Shown here in pieces: positions 9,256 to 18,516 of a stretch of 64,000 nucleotides of DNA. The notes below the pieces were generated by a model. It saw only the letters and a program-made list of their open reading frames with translations, was not told the origin of the DNA and did no database searches. The stretch comes from an uncultured Aquimarina sp. (GTDB lineage: Bacteria; Bacteroidota; Bacteroidia; Flavobacteriales; Flavobacteriaceae). The first letter of the stretch is position 1. Every line of letters begins with the position of its first letter. The stretch covers positions 372,001 through 436,000 of the forward strand of contig NZ_CANLYD010000002.1 of NCBI RefSeq assembly GCF_947495315.1. Reading direction: 5' to 3'. Both the position numbers and the translations under genes were made by a program.

Positions 9256-11127
9256 ATGAAAGGATTTTTTGGAAACTTTAAAGGCGATGCATTCGGTGGT
9301 TTAACCGCTGGTATTGTTGCACTTCCATTAGCGTTAGCGTTTGGAGTATCTTCAGGTTTAGGTCCAACTGCTGGGCTATATGGTGCCATTTTTATTAGTT
9401 TTTTTGCAGCATTGTTTGGTGGAACCAGTACTCAGATTTCTGGACCAACAGCACCTATGACAGCAGTAAGTATGGTGATAATTGCTGGAATCATTGCAAC
9501 AAATGATGGGAGTGTAGAAAAGGCATTACCTGCGATACTTACCGTGTTTTTATTAGCTGGATTAATGCAGGTAGGTTTAGGATTAATAGGGTTAGGAAAA
9601 TATATTAGATATATTCCGTATCCTGTTGTTTCTGGGTTTATGACAGCCATCGGAGTCATTATTTTATTAACTCAGATACTACCTTCATTAGGATATTACC
9701 CTAAAGAAGATGTGGAGTTTGTAGAACGTTTCAAACCTCAGGCTGAAGAAGTAATTCTTGAAAATATTCTAAAAGAGGAGGCAGGAGAAGGAATCTTAGT
9801 GCTAGAAGATTTCAAAGAAACTATTTCCAGAGCAAACACCATATCACAAGATGATATTTTAAGGGAATCCAAAACTTTAGCTGCTAAAGATGCTTCAGGA
9901 ACCATAGGAGCTTTGAAAGTTTTACCAAGAGCTTTAAAAAACATCAATTGGTTAGAATTATTACTGGCAATAGGAACCATTATTATTATATATGGGTTTA
10001 AAAGGATTACAACAGCGGTTCCAAGTACATTGGTAGCATTAATAGTAATGTCTGGAATAGCGGTTGGATTTGGACTCGAATATAGACCAATTGAAGAAAT
10101 CCCGACTGGAATTCCAATTCCTAAATGGGAAATTTTCACAAAGTTTAATCTTGGAAGTATTACTCCTTATATATTTACGGCACTTACTTTATCACTTTTA
10201 GGTGCAATAGATTCTTTGTTAACCAGTGTAGTAGCAGATAACATGACCAAAACGAAGCATAAACCTAATAAGGAATTAGTAGGTCAAGGAATCGGAAATA
10301 GTATAGCTGCCATATTTGGTGGTATTCCGGGAGCTGGAGCAACGATCAGAACCGTTGTTAATATTAATGCCGGAGGAAAAACTAAATTGTCCGGAATGAT
10401 CGCGGGTATTTTGTTATTGATAATTATGTTAGCATTAGGACCAGTAGCATCAAAAATTCCAGCAGCAGTTTTAGCTGGAATACTAATTACGGTGGGTATT
10501 GGAGTAATGGATTACAAAGGGTTGAAAGCAATTCCAAGTTTACCAAAGGATATTAAATTAGGCCCTTTAAAATTAAGTTCTGAAGTATTGATCATGTTAA
10601 CTGTTTTAGTACTGTCTACATTTTGGGATTTAATATATGCTGTAGGTATAGGTTTAGTGATTGCTTCATTAATGTTTATGAAAAAGATTGGAGATTTAAC
10701 AGCAGAAAGATCTGATGTAAAACCTCTAAAAGAAGAAGGATGGAAAGATGAAAAAGATTTTCCTACCAGTTTACAAGAAAAGGTTTTTATTAAACATCTT
10801 AAAGGACCTTTGTTTTTTGGTTCTACCAGTGATTTTCAGCAATTAGCTTCTCAGATACCGGAAACCGCATCTGTTGTCATTATGAGACTAGGACGAATGC
10901 AATATATGGATCAAACAGGATTATATGCTATGGAAGAGATGCTTTTAGATCTTAAAAAGAAGAATATCAATATATTATTTGTTAGTTTATTGAAACAACC
11001 AAGATATATGATGGAACGTATTGATATTATTCCTGACTTTATTCCCGAATCGAGTATTTTTGATGACTTTGCGAGCTGTTTGAAGTATGTAAAAGAGTAT
11101 GGGGATAAAGGGCTTTTGGATGGTTAA
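9256..11127 (+). CDS. SulP family anion transporter with STAS domain
   Basis: 623 residues. A membrane domain of 10-12 helices carries the SulP signatures (GGLTAGIVALPLALAFGVSS, SGPTAPMTA), and a full C-terminal STAS domain follows (about 505-610). Compared with the first SulP, about 70 extra acidic residues (roughly 155-220) sit in a loop between helices. It lies after a terminator, so it probably has its own promoter. Whether it carries sulfate or bicarbonate cannot be told; the neighbouring carbonic anhydrase hints at inorganic carbon. Confidence 0.86.
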   Translation: MKGFFGNFKGDAFGGLTAGIVALPLALAFGVSSGLGPTAGLYGAIFISFFAALFGGTSTQISGPTAPMTAVSMVIIAGIIATNDGSVEKALPAILTVFLLAGLMQVGLGLIGLGKYIRYIPYPVVSGFMTAIGVIILLTQILPSLGYYPKEDVEFVERFKPQAEEVILENILKEEAGEGILVLEDFKETISRANTISQDDILRESKTLAAKDASGTIGALKVLPRALKNINWLELLLAIGTIIIIYGFKRITTAVPSTLVALIVMSGIAVGFGLEYRPIEEIPTGIPIPKWEIFTKFNLGSITPYIFTALTLSLLGAIDSLLTSVVADNMTKTKHKPNKELVGQGIGNSIAAIFGGIPGAGATIRTVVNINAGGKTKLSGMIAGILLLIIMLALGPVASKIPAAVLAGILITVGIGVMDYKGLKAIPSLPKDIKLGPLKLSSEVLIMLTVLVLSTFWDLIYAVGIGLVIASLMFMKKIGDLTAERSDVKPLKEEGWKDEKDFPTSLQEKVFIKHLKGPLFFGSTSDFQQLASQIPETASVVIMRLGRMQYMDQTGLYAMEEMLLDLKKKNINILFVSLLKQPRYMMERIDIIPDFIPESSIFDDFASCLKYVKEYGDKGLLDG

Positions 11128-11168
11128 AAACAATGAGTCTTTTTAGCGAGTTTATGATAGAAAAACAG

Positions 11169-11681
11169 TTAAACTGTAGTGTCAGAATTATCACTTCGTT
11201 CACTTTTTAAAATATTCGGTAGTACCATCGGTGCTAACTTTTTTACAGGAGAATAGAGTATAGAAGAATCTAATGTTTCTTGCTTAATTATATTTAGAGA
11301 TCTATTTCCAGCATCTACAAATATGATAACTACACTGGCTATAAATGCAAACTTTAATACGCCAAATGCTGCACCCAGAAGTTTATTAAGAATTCCTAAA
11401 GAGGCAAAATCAGCAATTTTAGTCAATAATTTTCCGGCAAGAGAAATCAGAATTACCACAACAATAAATGTGATGGCAAAAGCGGTAAGTTTCATAGCCC
11501 CATCTCCCCAATCAACATATTGCTCTAAATATCCTCCTACAAGGTGAGAAAAATGTACAGCGATATAAATTCCGGCAACTAAAGCAACCAAAGAAGCTAG
11601 CGAAACGAATAAACCTTTACTAAACCCCTTGATTAATCCCCATAGCAACAATATGCCTAAAATGATATCTATGTAATTCAT
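11169..11681 (-). CDS. CvpA family membrane protein
   Basis: 170 residues with four hydrophobic helices and the family start NYIDIILGILLLWGLIKGFS, where GxxKG is typical. CvpA was named for colicin V production in Escherichia coli, but the family has wider envelope roles. It stands alone between the convergent SulP gene and the TonB-receptor operon. Role here unknown. Confidence 0.8.
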   Translation of the reverse strand: MNYIDIILGILLLWGLIKGFSKGLFVSLASLVALVAGIYIAVHFSHLVGGYLEQYVDWGDGAMKLTAFAITFIVVVILISLAGKLLTKIADFASLGILNKLLGAAFGVLKFAFIASVVIIFVDAGNRSLNIIKQETLDSSILYSPVKKLAPMVLPNILKSERSDNSDTTV

Positions 11682-11767
11682 TGATAATTTTGTTTGGACT
11701 AATATAATGTTTTAAATCAAAATTTTGTAGTATCTAGAAAATAGCCTCAAACAATTAATTAACGGAT

Positions 11768-14320
11768 TTAGAAATATACCCTTAATGTTATATTCGGTGT
11801 AATTCCTAAGGATTGTTGTCGGATTACATCCAGTTCCACATTTTCTGTATCAGCATTTTCATCTGCTTGATAACGTATTGAAATAGGTACTTGTCGATCA
11901 TAAATATTGAGTAAAGAGACACCGATTTGACCTCTCCATTTTTTATTTTTATTAATATCAAAATGATAAATCAATGAGGCATCTAAACGATGATATTCAG
12001 GTAAATTTCTGGAATTAGGAGTGCTAAACTCTATATCTTCATTGAGAAGATCAGCATCTGTAAAAGGAGCACCTGATCTCCAGATCCAACCTAAAGAGAA
12101 CTCCCAATTTTTAATTTCTAACGTACTAGAAAATCTAAAACTATGTGTGATATCATTATTTCCTGGAAATGATGACTCTTGTAGTTCAGGAAACGTATAG
12201 TCGATATCATTAAAAGTATATCCAATCCAGGTTCTTAAATTTTTGAATCGTTTCTTTAGTAATACATCTAAACCTATGATATCACTTTCACCTGTGGAAA
12301 ATTCATTATTGATATTGTTAAATCCATTAGTAAGCGAGGTTAGACCATTAATATTTTTGTAGTATCCATCTATCTCAAAATTCCAATCATTTTTAGAGAA
12401 CAATAATCCACCAGAAAACTGTGCGCTTTTTAATAATGGAATTTCTTCATTATTAGAGTGGATCCATAAGCTGTTTTCTAACCGGAGCTGAGTATCTTCG
12501 AATTCTACCAATTGACTTATGGGTTGGTATCTGAGCTCACCAGTAGCTTTTACACGTAAGTTTTTGGTAATCGGATACTCAATGTTTATTCTTGGTTCAG
12601 TATAGAACTGATCAACCACTGAATAATGAGAAGCTCGAAACCCTAGATTGATTAACCCCTTATTTTTAAAAGAAAATTTATAATTGGCGTAGATTGAGTT
12701 TGCATTGTTTTTTACAAGATCCGTTTCATTAATTGGAGTTTCGAATTCACCATCTCTAGTAATATTATAAAAAACTTTATTGTTAGAGAATTGATAACCA
12801 ATGGTTACTGAATGTTTTTTGTATATATCGTATGTCAGATCAAGGTCAAAGCCAATATCTTCTACAGTGTTTTTTCGAATAGATTGTTCCTCTATTACCA
12901 TCTCCTCTCGCTCGGTAAAACTATAATCAGAGTCATAATTAGAGTAGTATCCCTTAATACCATAATGAAGACGATCTAGTTTTGTGCCTATCCAAGAAAA
13001 ACTGGCTCCTTTATTTTGTATAGTAAGATCATCAGTTAGTAGATCTTCTTCGTTATTTATTTCAAAAGCAAGATCATTTTTAGTGTATATTCCGCTTACT
13101 AGAATTTTATCGTTTTCAGAAATATCGGCAATTAATTTTACACTTGTATCGTAGAAAAAAAAGTTGTTATCCGATATTTCTTCTTCTATTTCATCTTCGT
13201 CCTCTAGATCGATTGGATTTAATGCATCAGTTATTTTAGTATTTTGAAATACTTTGTCAAAATATGCAGAGTAGGTTGGAGTTTCTAAGTAATCCGTATA
13301 TGCTCTTCTCCCAGAGATAACTAGTCCTACTTTATTTGAGATAGGTGTTTTTAAGAAAAGATCAGCATGTGTACCATTAAGCCCCATTCCACCATTAAAT
13401 TTTTTAGGCACTTCTGTATCACTAGAAATATCGATTACTCCAGATACTCTATCTCCATATTTAGGATCGGCGCCTCCTTTAAAGATTTTTGTATCAGAAA
13501 CAACGTATGGATTAAAAGCTGAAATGAGCCCAAAAAAATGTCCTGTATTATACATTTTTATATTATCCCAAAGAATTAAGTTTTGATCAGGAGAACCACC
13601 TCTAATTTGTATGCCTGTTGCAGTTTCATCAGGACTACTAATACCAGGAATCAATTGCATACTTTGAAAAATATCGGGCTCAATTTGACCAGGTAGAATT
13701 CCTAAATTTTCATTAACAATACCAAGAGATCCATCAATATTTTTCCCGAGCCCTTTAGTAATATATTCTATGATAAGTACTTCTTCTAATGCAGTACTTT
13801 CTGTTATAAGTCTTATGCGTTGACAAACTGATTTTTGGAAAGTTGCTACTGGAACAGTTTTTTCTGTGTATCCCACATACTGAATCGTAATAGAAGTATT
13901 CTTATCTATTTTTTCCAAAAGGAAAAAGCCGTTTTCGTCAGAAATAACACCTTCATTTGTTTCTTTTATTACTACAGAAGCATAGGATAGTGGACCATTA
14001 GTATCGGCATCAAATATATATCCACATATAGAAGTTTTTGTATCAGGAGCGCTTACGGTTACTTGTCTATCAGATATTTTATTATAAGTAAGATTGGTTA
14101 GAATTCTTAAAGTCACCAAAATCTCATCAAGAGGAGTATTGTTAAGTGAAAGTGTTATCACTTTGTCTTTTACTACATCATTACTAAAAGAAAAAATTAA
14201 TCCATAGGATTCAGCGATTTCGGTAAGTACCTGATGCAAAGGCGCTTTTTTATAATTTTTCTTTACCTGTGCCTGCATCGAATAGGTTAAAAAGAATAGT
14301 AGGAAAACAGCTTTTTTCAT
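11768..14320 (-). CDS. FecA-like TonB-dependent outer-membrane receptor with STN domain
   Basis: 850 residues. A signal peptide (1-17) precedes a secretin/TonB short N-terminal (STN) signalling domain (about 25-90), a carboxypeptidase-regulatory-like beta domain (about 95-175), a plug (about 180-290; LPGQIEPDIFQSMQLIPGIS and IQIRGGSPDQNLILWDNI) and a barrel ending TLRVYF. The STN domain transmits substrate binding to the FecR encoded upstream on the same strand. The ligand is not evident: no SusD partner or metal-specific gene lies beside it. It is the last gene of the sigma-fecR-receptor operon. Confidence 0.9.
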   Translation of the reverse strand: MKKAVFLLFFLTYSMQAQVKKNYKKAPLHQVLTEIAESYGLIFSFSNDVVKDKVITLSLNNTPLDEILVTLRILTNLTYNKISDRQVTVSAPDTKTSICGYIFDADTNGPLSYASVVIKETNEGVISDENGFFLLEKIDKNTSITIQYVGYTEKTVPVATFQKSVCQRIRLITESTALEEVLIIEYITKGLGKNIDGSLGIVNENLGILPGQIEPDIFQSMQLIPGISSPDETATGIQIRGGSPDQNLILWDNIKMYNTGHFFGLISAFNPYVVSDTKIFKGGADPKYGDRVSGVIDISSDTEVPKKFNGGMGLNGTHADLFLKTPISNKVGLVISGRRAYTDYLETPTYSAYFDKVFQNTKITDALNPIDLEDEDEIEEEISDNNFFFYDTSVKLIADISENDKILVSGIYTKNDLAFEINNEEDLLTDDLTIQNKGASFSWIGTKLDRLHYGIKGYYSNYDSDYSFTEREEMVIEEQSIRKNTVEDIGFDLDLTYDIYKKHSVTIGYQFSNNKVFYNITRDGEFETPINETDLVKNNANSIYANYKFSFKNKGLINLGFRASHYSVVDQFYTEPRINIEYPITKNLRVKATGELRYQPISQLVEFEDTQLRLENSLWIHSNNEEIPLLKSAQFSGGLLFSKNDWNFEIDGYYKNINGLTSLTNGFNNINNEFSTGESDIIGLDVLLKKRFKNLRTWIGYTFNDIDYTFPELQESSFPGNNDITHSFRFSSTLEIKNWEFSLGWIWRSGAPFTDADLLNEDIEFSTPNSRNLPEYHRLDASLIYHFDINKNKKWRGQIGVSLLNIYDRQVPISIRYQADENADTENVELDVIRQQSLGITPNITLRVYF

Positions 14321-14397
14321 TAAAATAAAATAACAGGTAACATTAAAATTTTATGTTTTTTATGGTTTGTATCAGTCGTGTTCGGCACTTATCAAAA

Positions 14398-15297
14398 CTA
14401 TTTATTAGATAATTTTACACTTAGACCATTAATAACATACTCTATATTCATTGGAACTAGTACAGATTCTAAAGCAAGATCAAGATTGTTATATAAGAAA
14501 CCTCCAGAAAACAGCTTATTTTCATCAATATTGGTTCTTATAAAAGTGATGTTATATTGCCTTTCTAATTCATCTAAAACTTCTTTTAAAGGAATGCTTA
14601 TAAAAAGGCTTTCTCCATTTTTCCATAATGGTCCAGATCTAGAAATACTTGTTTTATGTAATTTGTTGTCTTTAAGTGAAACAGCTTCCCCTTTCTTAAT
14701 TATTTGTTGTTGATTAGAATTAGTTTCTACACTCACTTTACCTTCATAACAGGCTACTTCGAAAATGGTATTTCTCGATTTTACATTAAAAACAGTTCCT
14801 AGCACTTCTATTTTTCCGGAATCTGTTATAACCGTGAAATTATTGCCTGTTTCTACTTTAAACAAGCCTTCTCCGTCTAGTTGTACTTCTCTGTTTTGAG
14901 ACCAAAAGAAACGATTGTAGGTTAAAGTTGAGCCTGCATTAAGATCAGCAGTACTTCCATCAGGTAATATAACTGAAAGCTGTGTCCCTAGGTCTACTGT
15001 ATGGCTAACTTTATTAAAAAACAATCCAATAATAAGTAAAATGGATGCAGCAGCTGAAATCGCATAAATAAAAGGTTTCAAACGAATGACTTTTCCTTTT
15101 TTCTGATCCTGTAGTTTTTGTAAAGTAACAGCAAGAGATGCTTCTTCGTCAAATGAAGGTGCGTCAAAGTATTCAAGACCTTTTACAATTTTATCGTAGT
15201 CATCAAATTCTTCCGACTTTTTAAACTGTTCTAGCTCTTGAGGAGTTAAATCATCGTTCAACCATTTTGCCAAATATGGATTTTTGTCCTCAGCCAT
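14398..15297 (-). CDS. FecR-type anti-sigma factor
   Basis: 299 residues. A cytoplasmic N-terminus (1-73; PYLAKWLNDDLTPQELEQF) precedes one membrane helix (about 76-94), a periplasmic FecR domain (about 100-205; LPDGSTADLNAGSTLTY) and a C-terminal DUF4974-like domain (about 230-297). It holds the ECF sigma encoded just upstream until the TonB receptor's STN domain signals. A 30-bp element shared with the divergent operon lies 46 bases upstream of its start, suggesting that fecR and the receptor have their own sigma-dependent promoter. Confidence 0.92.
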   Translation of the reverse strand: MAEDKNPYLAKWLNDDLTPQELEQFKKSEEFDDYDKIVKGLEYFDAPSFDEEASLAVTLQKLQDQKKGKVIRLKPFIYAISAAASILLIIGLFFNKVSHTVDLGTQLSVILPDGSTADLNAGSTLTYNRFFWSQNREVQLDGEGLFKVETGNNFTVITDSGKIEVLGTVFNVKSRNTIFEVACYEGKVSVETNSNQQQIIKKGEAVSLKDNKLHKTSISRSGPLWKNGESLFISIPLKEVLDELERQYNITFIRTNIDENKLFSGGFLYNNLDLALESVLVPMNIEYVINGLSVKLSNK

Positions 15298-15343
15298 TTA
15301 ATTTGTAATTGTTTTTTCGAATAATTAGGATTGCTATTTGCCA

Positions 15344-15373
15344 TATAACCGGCGATATACTAAATACCCTACC
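15344..15373 (-). promoter_or_regulatory. Putative ECF-sigma promoter element for fecR-receptor
   Basis: On the minus strand this reads GGTAGGGTATTT-N9-CCGGTTATA. The same two blocks with the same spacing occur on the plus strand at 15916-15945, ahead of the divergent gene. Each copy points at the nearest downstream start codon (46 bases to fecR here). The two-block layout suits a -35/-10 pair of an extracytoplasmic sigma factor. That it is a promoter is inference. Confidence 0.6.
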
Positions 15374-15377
15374 TTAT

Positions 15378-15890
15378 TTAAATATTTTTTATGATTTTCC
15401 TTAACTTCTTTAGAGCATTGTGCATTCTTTTTTCTACTGCTTTTACCGAAATACCTAGCATTTCAGCTATTTCATTGTATGTTTTTTTATCTATACGATT
15501 TAACAGAAATACTTCTCGTTGTGCTTCGGTAAGATCAGCTATTGCATTCTGTAACTTTATCATAAACTCTTTTTCTTCTAATATAAAATCAGGAGATTCA
15601 TGGTTTCTGTCTCTATGGGACAACTTACTGTATGCTAATCGTACTTTTTGATGCTCGACCTGATTGAGAAATAAATTTGTGGATGCTTTATACAAAAAAG
15701 CCCTCGCTTTTTCTAAGATTATTTTTTTGCAGTTATTCCATAATCGAATAAAAGCCTCTTGCATAATATCTTCTGCCTGATCTGGATCTCCACATTTGTA
15801 ATAAATATGATTTCTAATAGTCCTGGAATGCGCTTTGAACAACTCATTGAATACAGGCTGATCGCATACGGATTTGGGAGATACACTCAT
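15378..15890 (-). CDS. FecI-like ECF RNA polymerase sigma factor
   Basis: 170 residues. Region 2 lies around 20-80 (DPDQAEDIMQEAFIRLW) and region 4 around 115-165 (LTEAQREVFLLNRIDKKTYN followed by a helix-turn-helix). Size and layout fit FecI-type sigma-70 factors of Bacteroidota. The cognate anti-sigma factor and TonB receptor follow on the same strand. A shared 30-bp element lies on either side of this gene, each copy directed outward from it, which predicts two outward-facing target units. The start ATG is clear. Confidence 0.93.
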   Translation of the reverse strand: MSVSPKSVCDQPVFNELFKAHSRTIRNHIYYKCGDPDQAEDIMQEAFIRLWNNCKKIILEKARAFLYKASTNLFLNQVEHQKVRLAYSKLSHRDRNHESPDFILEEKEFMIKLQNAIADLTEAQREVFLLNRIDKKTYNEIAEMLGISVKAVEKRMHNALKKLRKIIKNI

Positions 15891-15915
15891 AGGGGGAATA
15901 TTTTTTTTAATCCAG

Positions 15916-15945
15916 GGTAGGGTATTTTTCTTATGTCCGGTTATA
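15916..15945 (+). promoter_or_regulatory. Putative ECF-sigma promoter element for transglutaminase-like operon
   Basis: GGTAGGGTATTT-N9-CCGGTTATA on the plus strand, with 21 of 21 block bases identical to the minus-strand element at 15344-15373. It ends 19 bases before the start of the transglutaminase-like membrane protein. The sigma gene itself begins 26 bases away on the other strand. Read as a -35/-10 pair it would place the divergent operon under the FecI-like sigma; this is inference. Confidence 0.6.
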
Positions 15946-15964
15946 CAGCCAAAAATAACTCATT

Positions 15965-17533
15965 ATGAATTCCAAAACAAATCTTAGAATTACGGTTATC
16001 TTGATTACTGTTATAGCTATTACCTCAATTGGATTTAAGTTGAAACCAATTATAAATAACTATGATAACTTTAATCCTGATGAAGTGTATAAGGTAAATT
16101 ATACTTATTTTTTTAAGTCAGGCGACAAAAACACATTTGTAAAAACGTTTATTCCTAAAAATAATTTCAGACAAAGAATTTCTGAGGGAAATACCCAAAA
16201 AGATAGTGCTTTGCATTTCAAGAAAAAAGAAGAAGAGAATGAAAATATAAGAGCGATTTGGAATACTACAAATAAGAATCAATATCATTCTGTAAACTAC
16301 GAATTCATTTTTGAGGGAAAAGATAAAAACTATATTATTCCTAAAACATTTATTACAATACCTGATGCGTATAAAAAATACTTGGAACCAACACTGAATA
16401 TTCAATCGGATGATGAATCCATAAGTGAATTAGCCAAACGGCTTGTTCGGGAGACCACAAATGATAAAGAGGTTATTAAAAATATTTTTGATTATGTATC
16501 CGGTATTCCTTCTGCACCAATTATTACATTAACGGATGCATTAACTACAATCCGACAAAATAAGGCGTCCTGCAACGGAAAGAGTAGACTATTTGTAGCC
16601 TTATCAAGAAATCTGGGATATCCTGCTAGAATAAAAGGAGGAATCATCGCAGAAAACTCTAATAAAAGAACATCTCACGTTTGGGCAGAAGTCCTGATTA
16701 ATGAGACTTGGATACCTTTTGATACCTTAAATAATCACTTTGCATATATACCTTCTAATTATTTAGAGATTTATCAGGGAGATGAATTCTTAATAACCCA
16801 TACATCTGGAATTCAGTTTGATTATACGTACCAAATAGAAGAAGTAAATCATATTGCTTTTTTGAAGATGAATTCTGAAGAGATACGCAACTTATCAGGG
16901 ATTTCTCTTTGGGGACTTGTAGAAGGAGGTATCATGCCAAAAAAATCATTAAACCTTTTGCTGTTATTGCCTTTAGGAGGTTTATTAGTAGCTTTTTTAA
17001 GAAATGTAGTAGGAGTAAAGACATTCGGGATTTTTCTTCCTGTTTTGATCGCATTTTCTATGCTACATATTGGTTTTGTATCGGGAATTATACTATTTGT
17101 TGGATTGATTTTATTAGTGGGGTTGATCTCTTATCCTTTTGATAAAATAGGCTTGTTGTATACGCCTAAACTAGTAGTTTCTTTGACAATTATGGTTGGG
17201 TTAATGATTATAGCTACGACAATCGGACTAAAGTATAAGATAACCTGGCTTACAACATTAACCTTTTTTCCAACTATTATTCTTACAATAGCTGCAGAAC
17301 GCTTTTCGCGAGCAACTGTCGAGGACGGTTATAAAATGGCGATCGATAAGCTATTTCAAACCTTGTTAGCTACTACAATCTGCTTTGGATTACTATCCTG
17401 GAAAGCATTACCATCGATCCTAATAATCTTCCCAGAGATTATACTACTAATTATTTCCTCTGCAATCCTTCTAGGAAGATATATAGGCATTAGATGGGTA
17501 GAGTTTTATCGTTTCAAACCACTATTTAGTTAA
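15965..17533 (+). CDS. Transglutaminase-like protein fused to seven membrane helices
   Basis: 522 residues. An N-terminal membrane anchor (about 8-24) and a periplasmic region lead to a transglutaminase-like core (about 185-260), then seven helices (about 326-512). This is the layout of proteins named 'inactive transglutaminase fused to 7 transmembrane helices'. Here, however, the Cys-His-Asp triad looks complete: C203 (KASCNGKSRLF), H238 (SHVWAEV) and D253 (WIPFDTLN). It may therefore be an active peptidase or transferase. An ATP-grasp ligase and a beta-barrel gene follow, and an ECF-type element lies just upstream. Substrate unknown. Confidence 0.82.
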   Translation: MNSKTNLRITVILITVIAITSIGFKLKPIINNYDNFNPDEVYKVNYTYFFKSGDKNTFVKTFIPKNNFRQRISEGNTQKDSALHFKKKEEENENIRAIWNTTNKNQYHSVNYEFIFEGKDKNYIIPKTFITIPDAYKKYLEPTLNIQSDDESISELAKRLVRETTNDKEVIKNIFDYVSGIPSAPIITLTDALTTIRQNKASCNGKSRLFVALSRNLGYPARIKGGIIAENSNKRTSHVWAEVLINETWIPFDTLNNHFAYIPSNYLEIYQGDEFLITHTSGIQFDYTYQIEEVNHIAFLKMNSEEIRNLSGISLWGLVEGGIMPKKSLNLLLLLPLGGLLVAFLRNVVGVKTFGIFLPVLIAFSMLHIGFVSGIILFVGLILLVGLISYPFDKIGLLYTPKLVVSLTIMVGLMIIATTIGLKYKITWLTTLTFFPTIILTIAAERFSRATVEDGYKMAIDKLFQTLLATTICFGLLSWKALPSILIIFPEIILLIISSAILLGRYIGIRWVEFYRFKPLFS

Positions 17534-17611
17534 TCAATCCATAAGAAACAGTATTCCAACCCTATTAGTTTACTCTTTGGGGTGGTATTGAATATTTCAA
17601 AATCTAAAACT

Positions 17612-18496
17612 ATGCTGTCAACAATTCTGAAAATGAGAAATCGTAAAAAATCAAACGTAATCGGTTTGAACGAAAGAAACATTAAGTTAATCTATCCTAA
17701 TAATGCTAAAAAGCACTATCCTCTTGCTGATGATAAAGTATTAACAAAGGAAATTTTGCATCAATATGACATTCCTTGTGCGGAAACATATGCTGTAATA
17801 GAATACAATAGTGATATTAAAAAAGCTTGGGAGGCTTGTAAGAAATATGATGCAATGGCCATAAAACCAGCAAATGGCTGCGGTGGTGGAGGCATCAAAA
17901 TTGTTAAGAAAGATGCAGTAGGTAATTGGATAAGCAGCGGAAAAATAATTACTGAACGGCAGATATTTCAGCATATGGCCGCTACCATAATGGGATTCTT
18001 TTCTCTTGGTTCTCATGATAGAGTTTTGGTTGAAGAATGTATAGAACCACATCCCTTTTTTCATAAAATATATCCACAAGGTGTACCTGATTTTAGAATT
18101 ATTACGCTTAATAATACTCCTTTAATGGGAATGCTAAGAATGCCTACCAACAGATCGGATGGCAAAGCGAATCTTCATCAAAATGGAGTGGGTATTGGAG
18201 TGGATTTAGAGAAAGGTACATTAACAGAAGTATACGATGGTAAAAATTATTTTAATCATCATCCGGACAGTGAATTTATAATAAAAGATGTTCCAATTCC
18301 ATATTGGAAAGAAATTCTGGAAATATCTATTGCAACAGCAAAAGTTTTCCCTTTGGATTATCTGGGAATTGATATTGTAATTGATAAAAATAAAGGACCA
18401 CAGATAATGGAAATAAATGTGCGGCCGGGATTAGGAATACAATTAGTAAATAAACAAGGCTTAAAAAAAGTAATAGAAGAAAAAACAAGTAAGTAA
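17612..18496 (+). CDS. ATP-grasp ligase, alpha-L-glutamate ligase-like (RimK-related)
   Basis: 294 residues from the ATG at 17612; a GTG at 17582 would add ten residues. ATP-grasp features are a glycine-rich loop KPANGCGGGGIKIV, DFRIITLNNTP, LHQNGVGIGVDLEKG and the metal-binding end MEINVRPGLGIQL. Members of this family are usually encoded next to the 7TM transglutaminase-like protein, as here, and are thought to join an amino acid to a carboxylate using ATP; no substrate is known to me. In many genomes an ATP-dependent zinc protease completes the set; here a beta-barrel protein takes that place. Confidence 0.83.
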   Translation: MLSTILKMRNRKKSNVIGLNERNIKLIYPNNAKKHYPLADDKVLTKEILHQYDIPCAETYAVIEYNSDIKKAWEACKKYDAMAIKPANGCGGGGIKIVKKDAVGNWISSGKIITERQIFQHMAATIMGFFSLGSHDRVLVEECIEPHPFFHKIYPQGVPDFRIITLNNTPLMGMLRMPTNRSDGKANLHQNGVGIGVDLEKGTLTEVYDGKNYFNHHPDSEFIIKDVPIPYWKEILEISIATAKVFPLDYLGIDIVIDKNKGPQIMEINVRPGLGIQLVNKQGLKKVIEEKTSK

Positions 18497-18516
18497 GAAA
18501 AGGAAAAAGAACAAAT

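Noticed and set aside
14378..14713. 111-codon plus-strand ORF over the end of fecR
   Set aside because: Antisense to the FecR C-terminal domain, which is clearly the coding strand.
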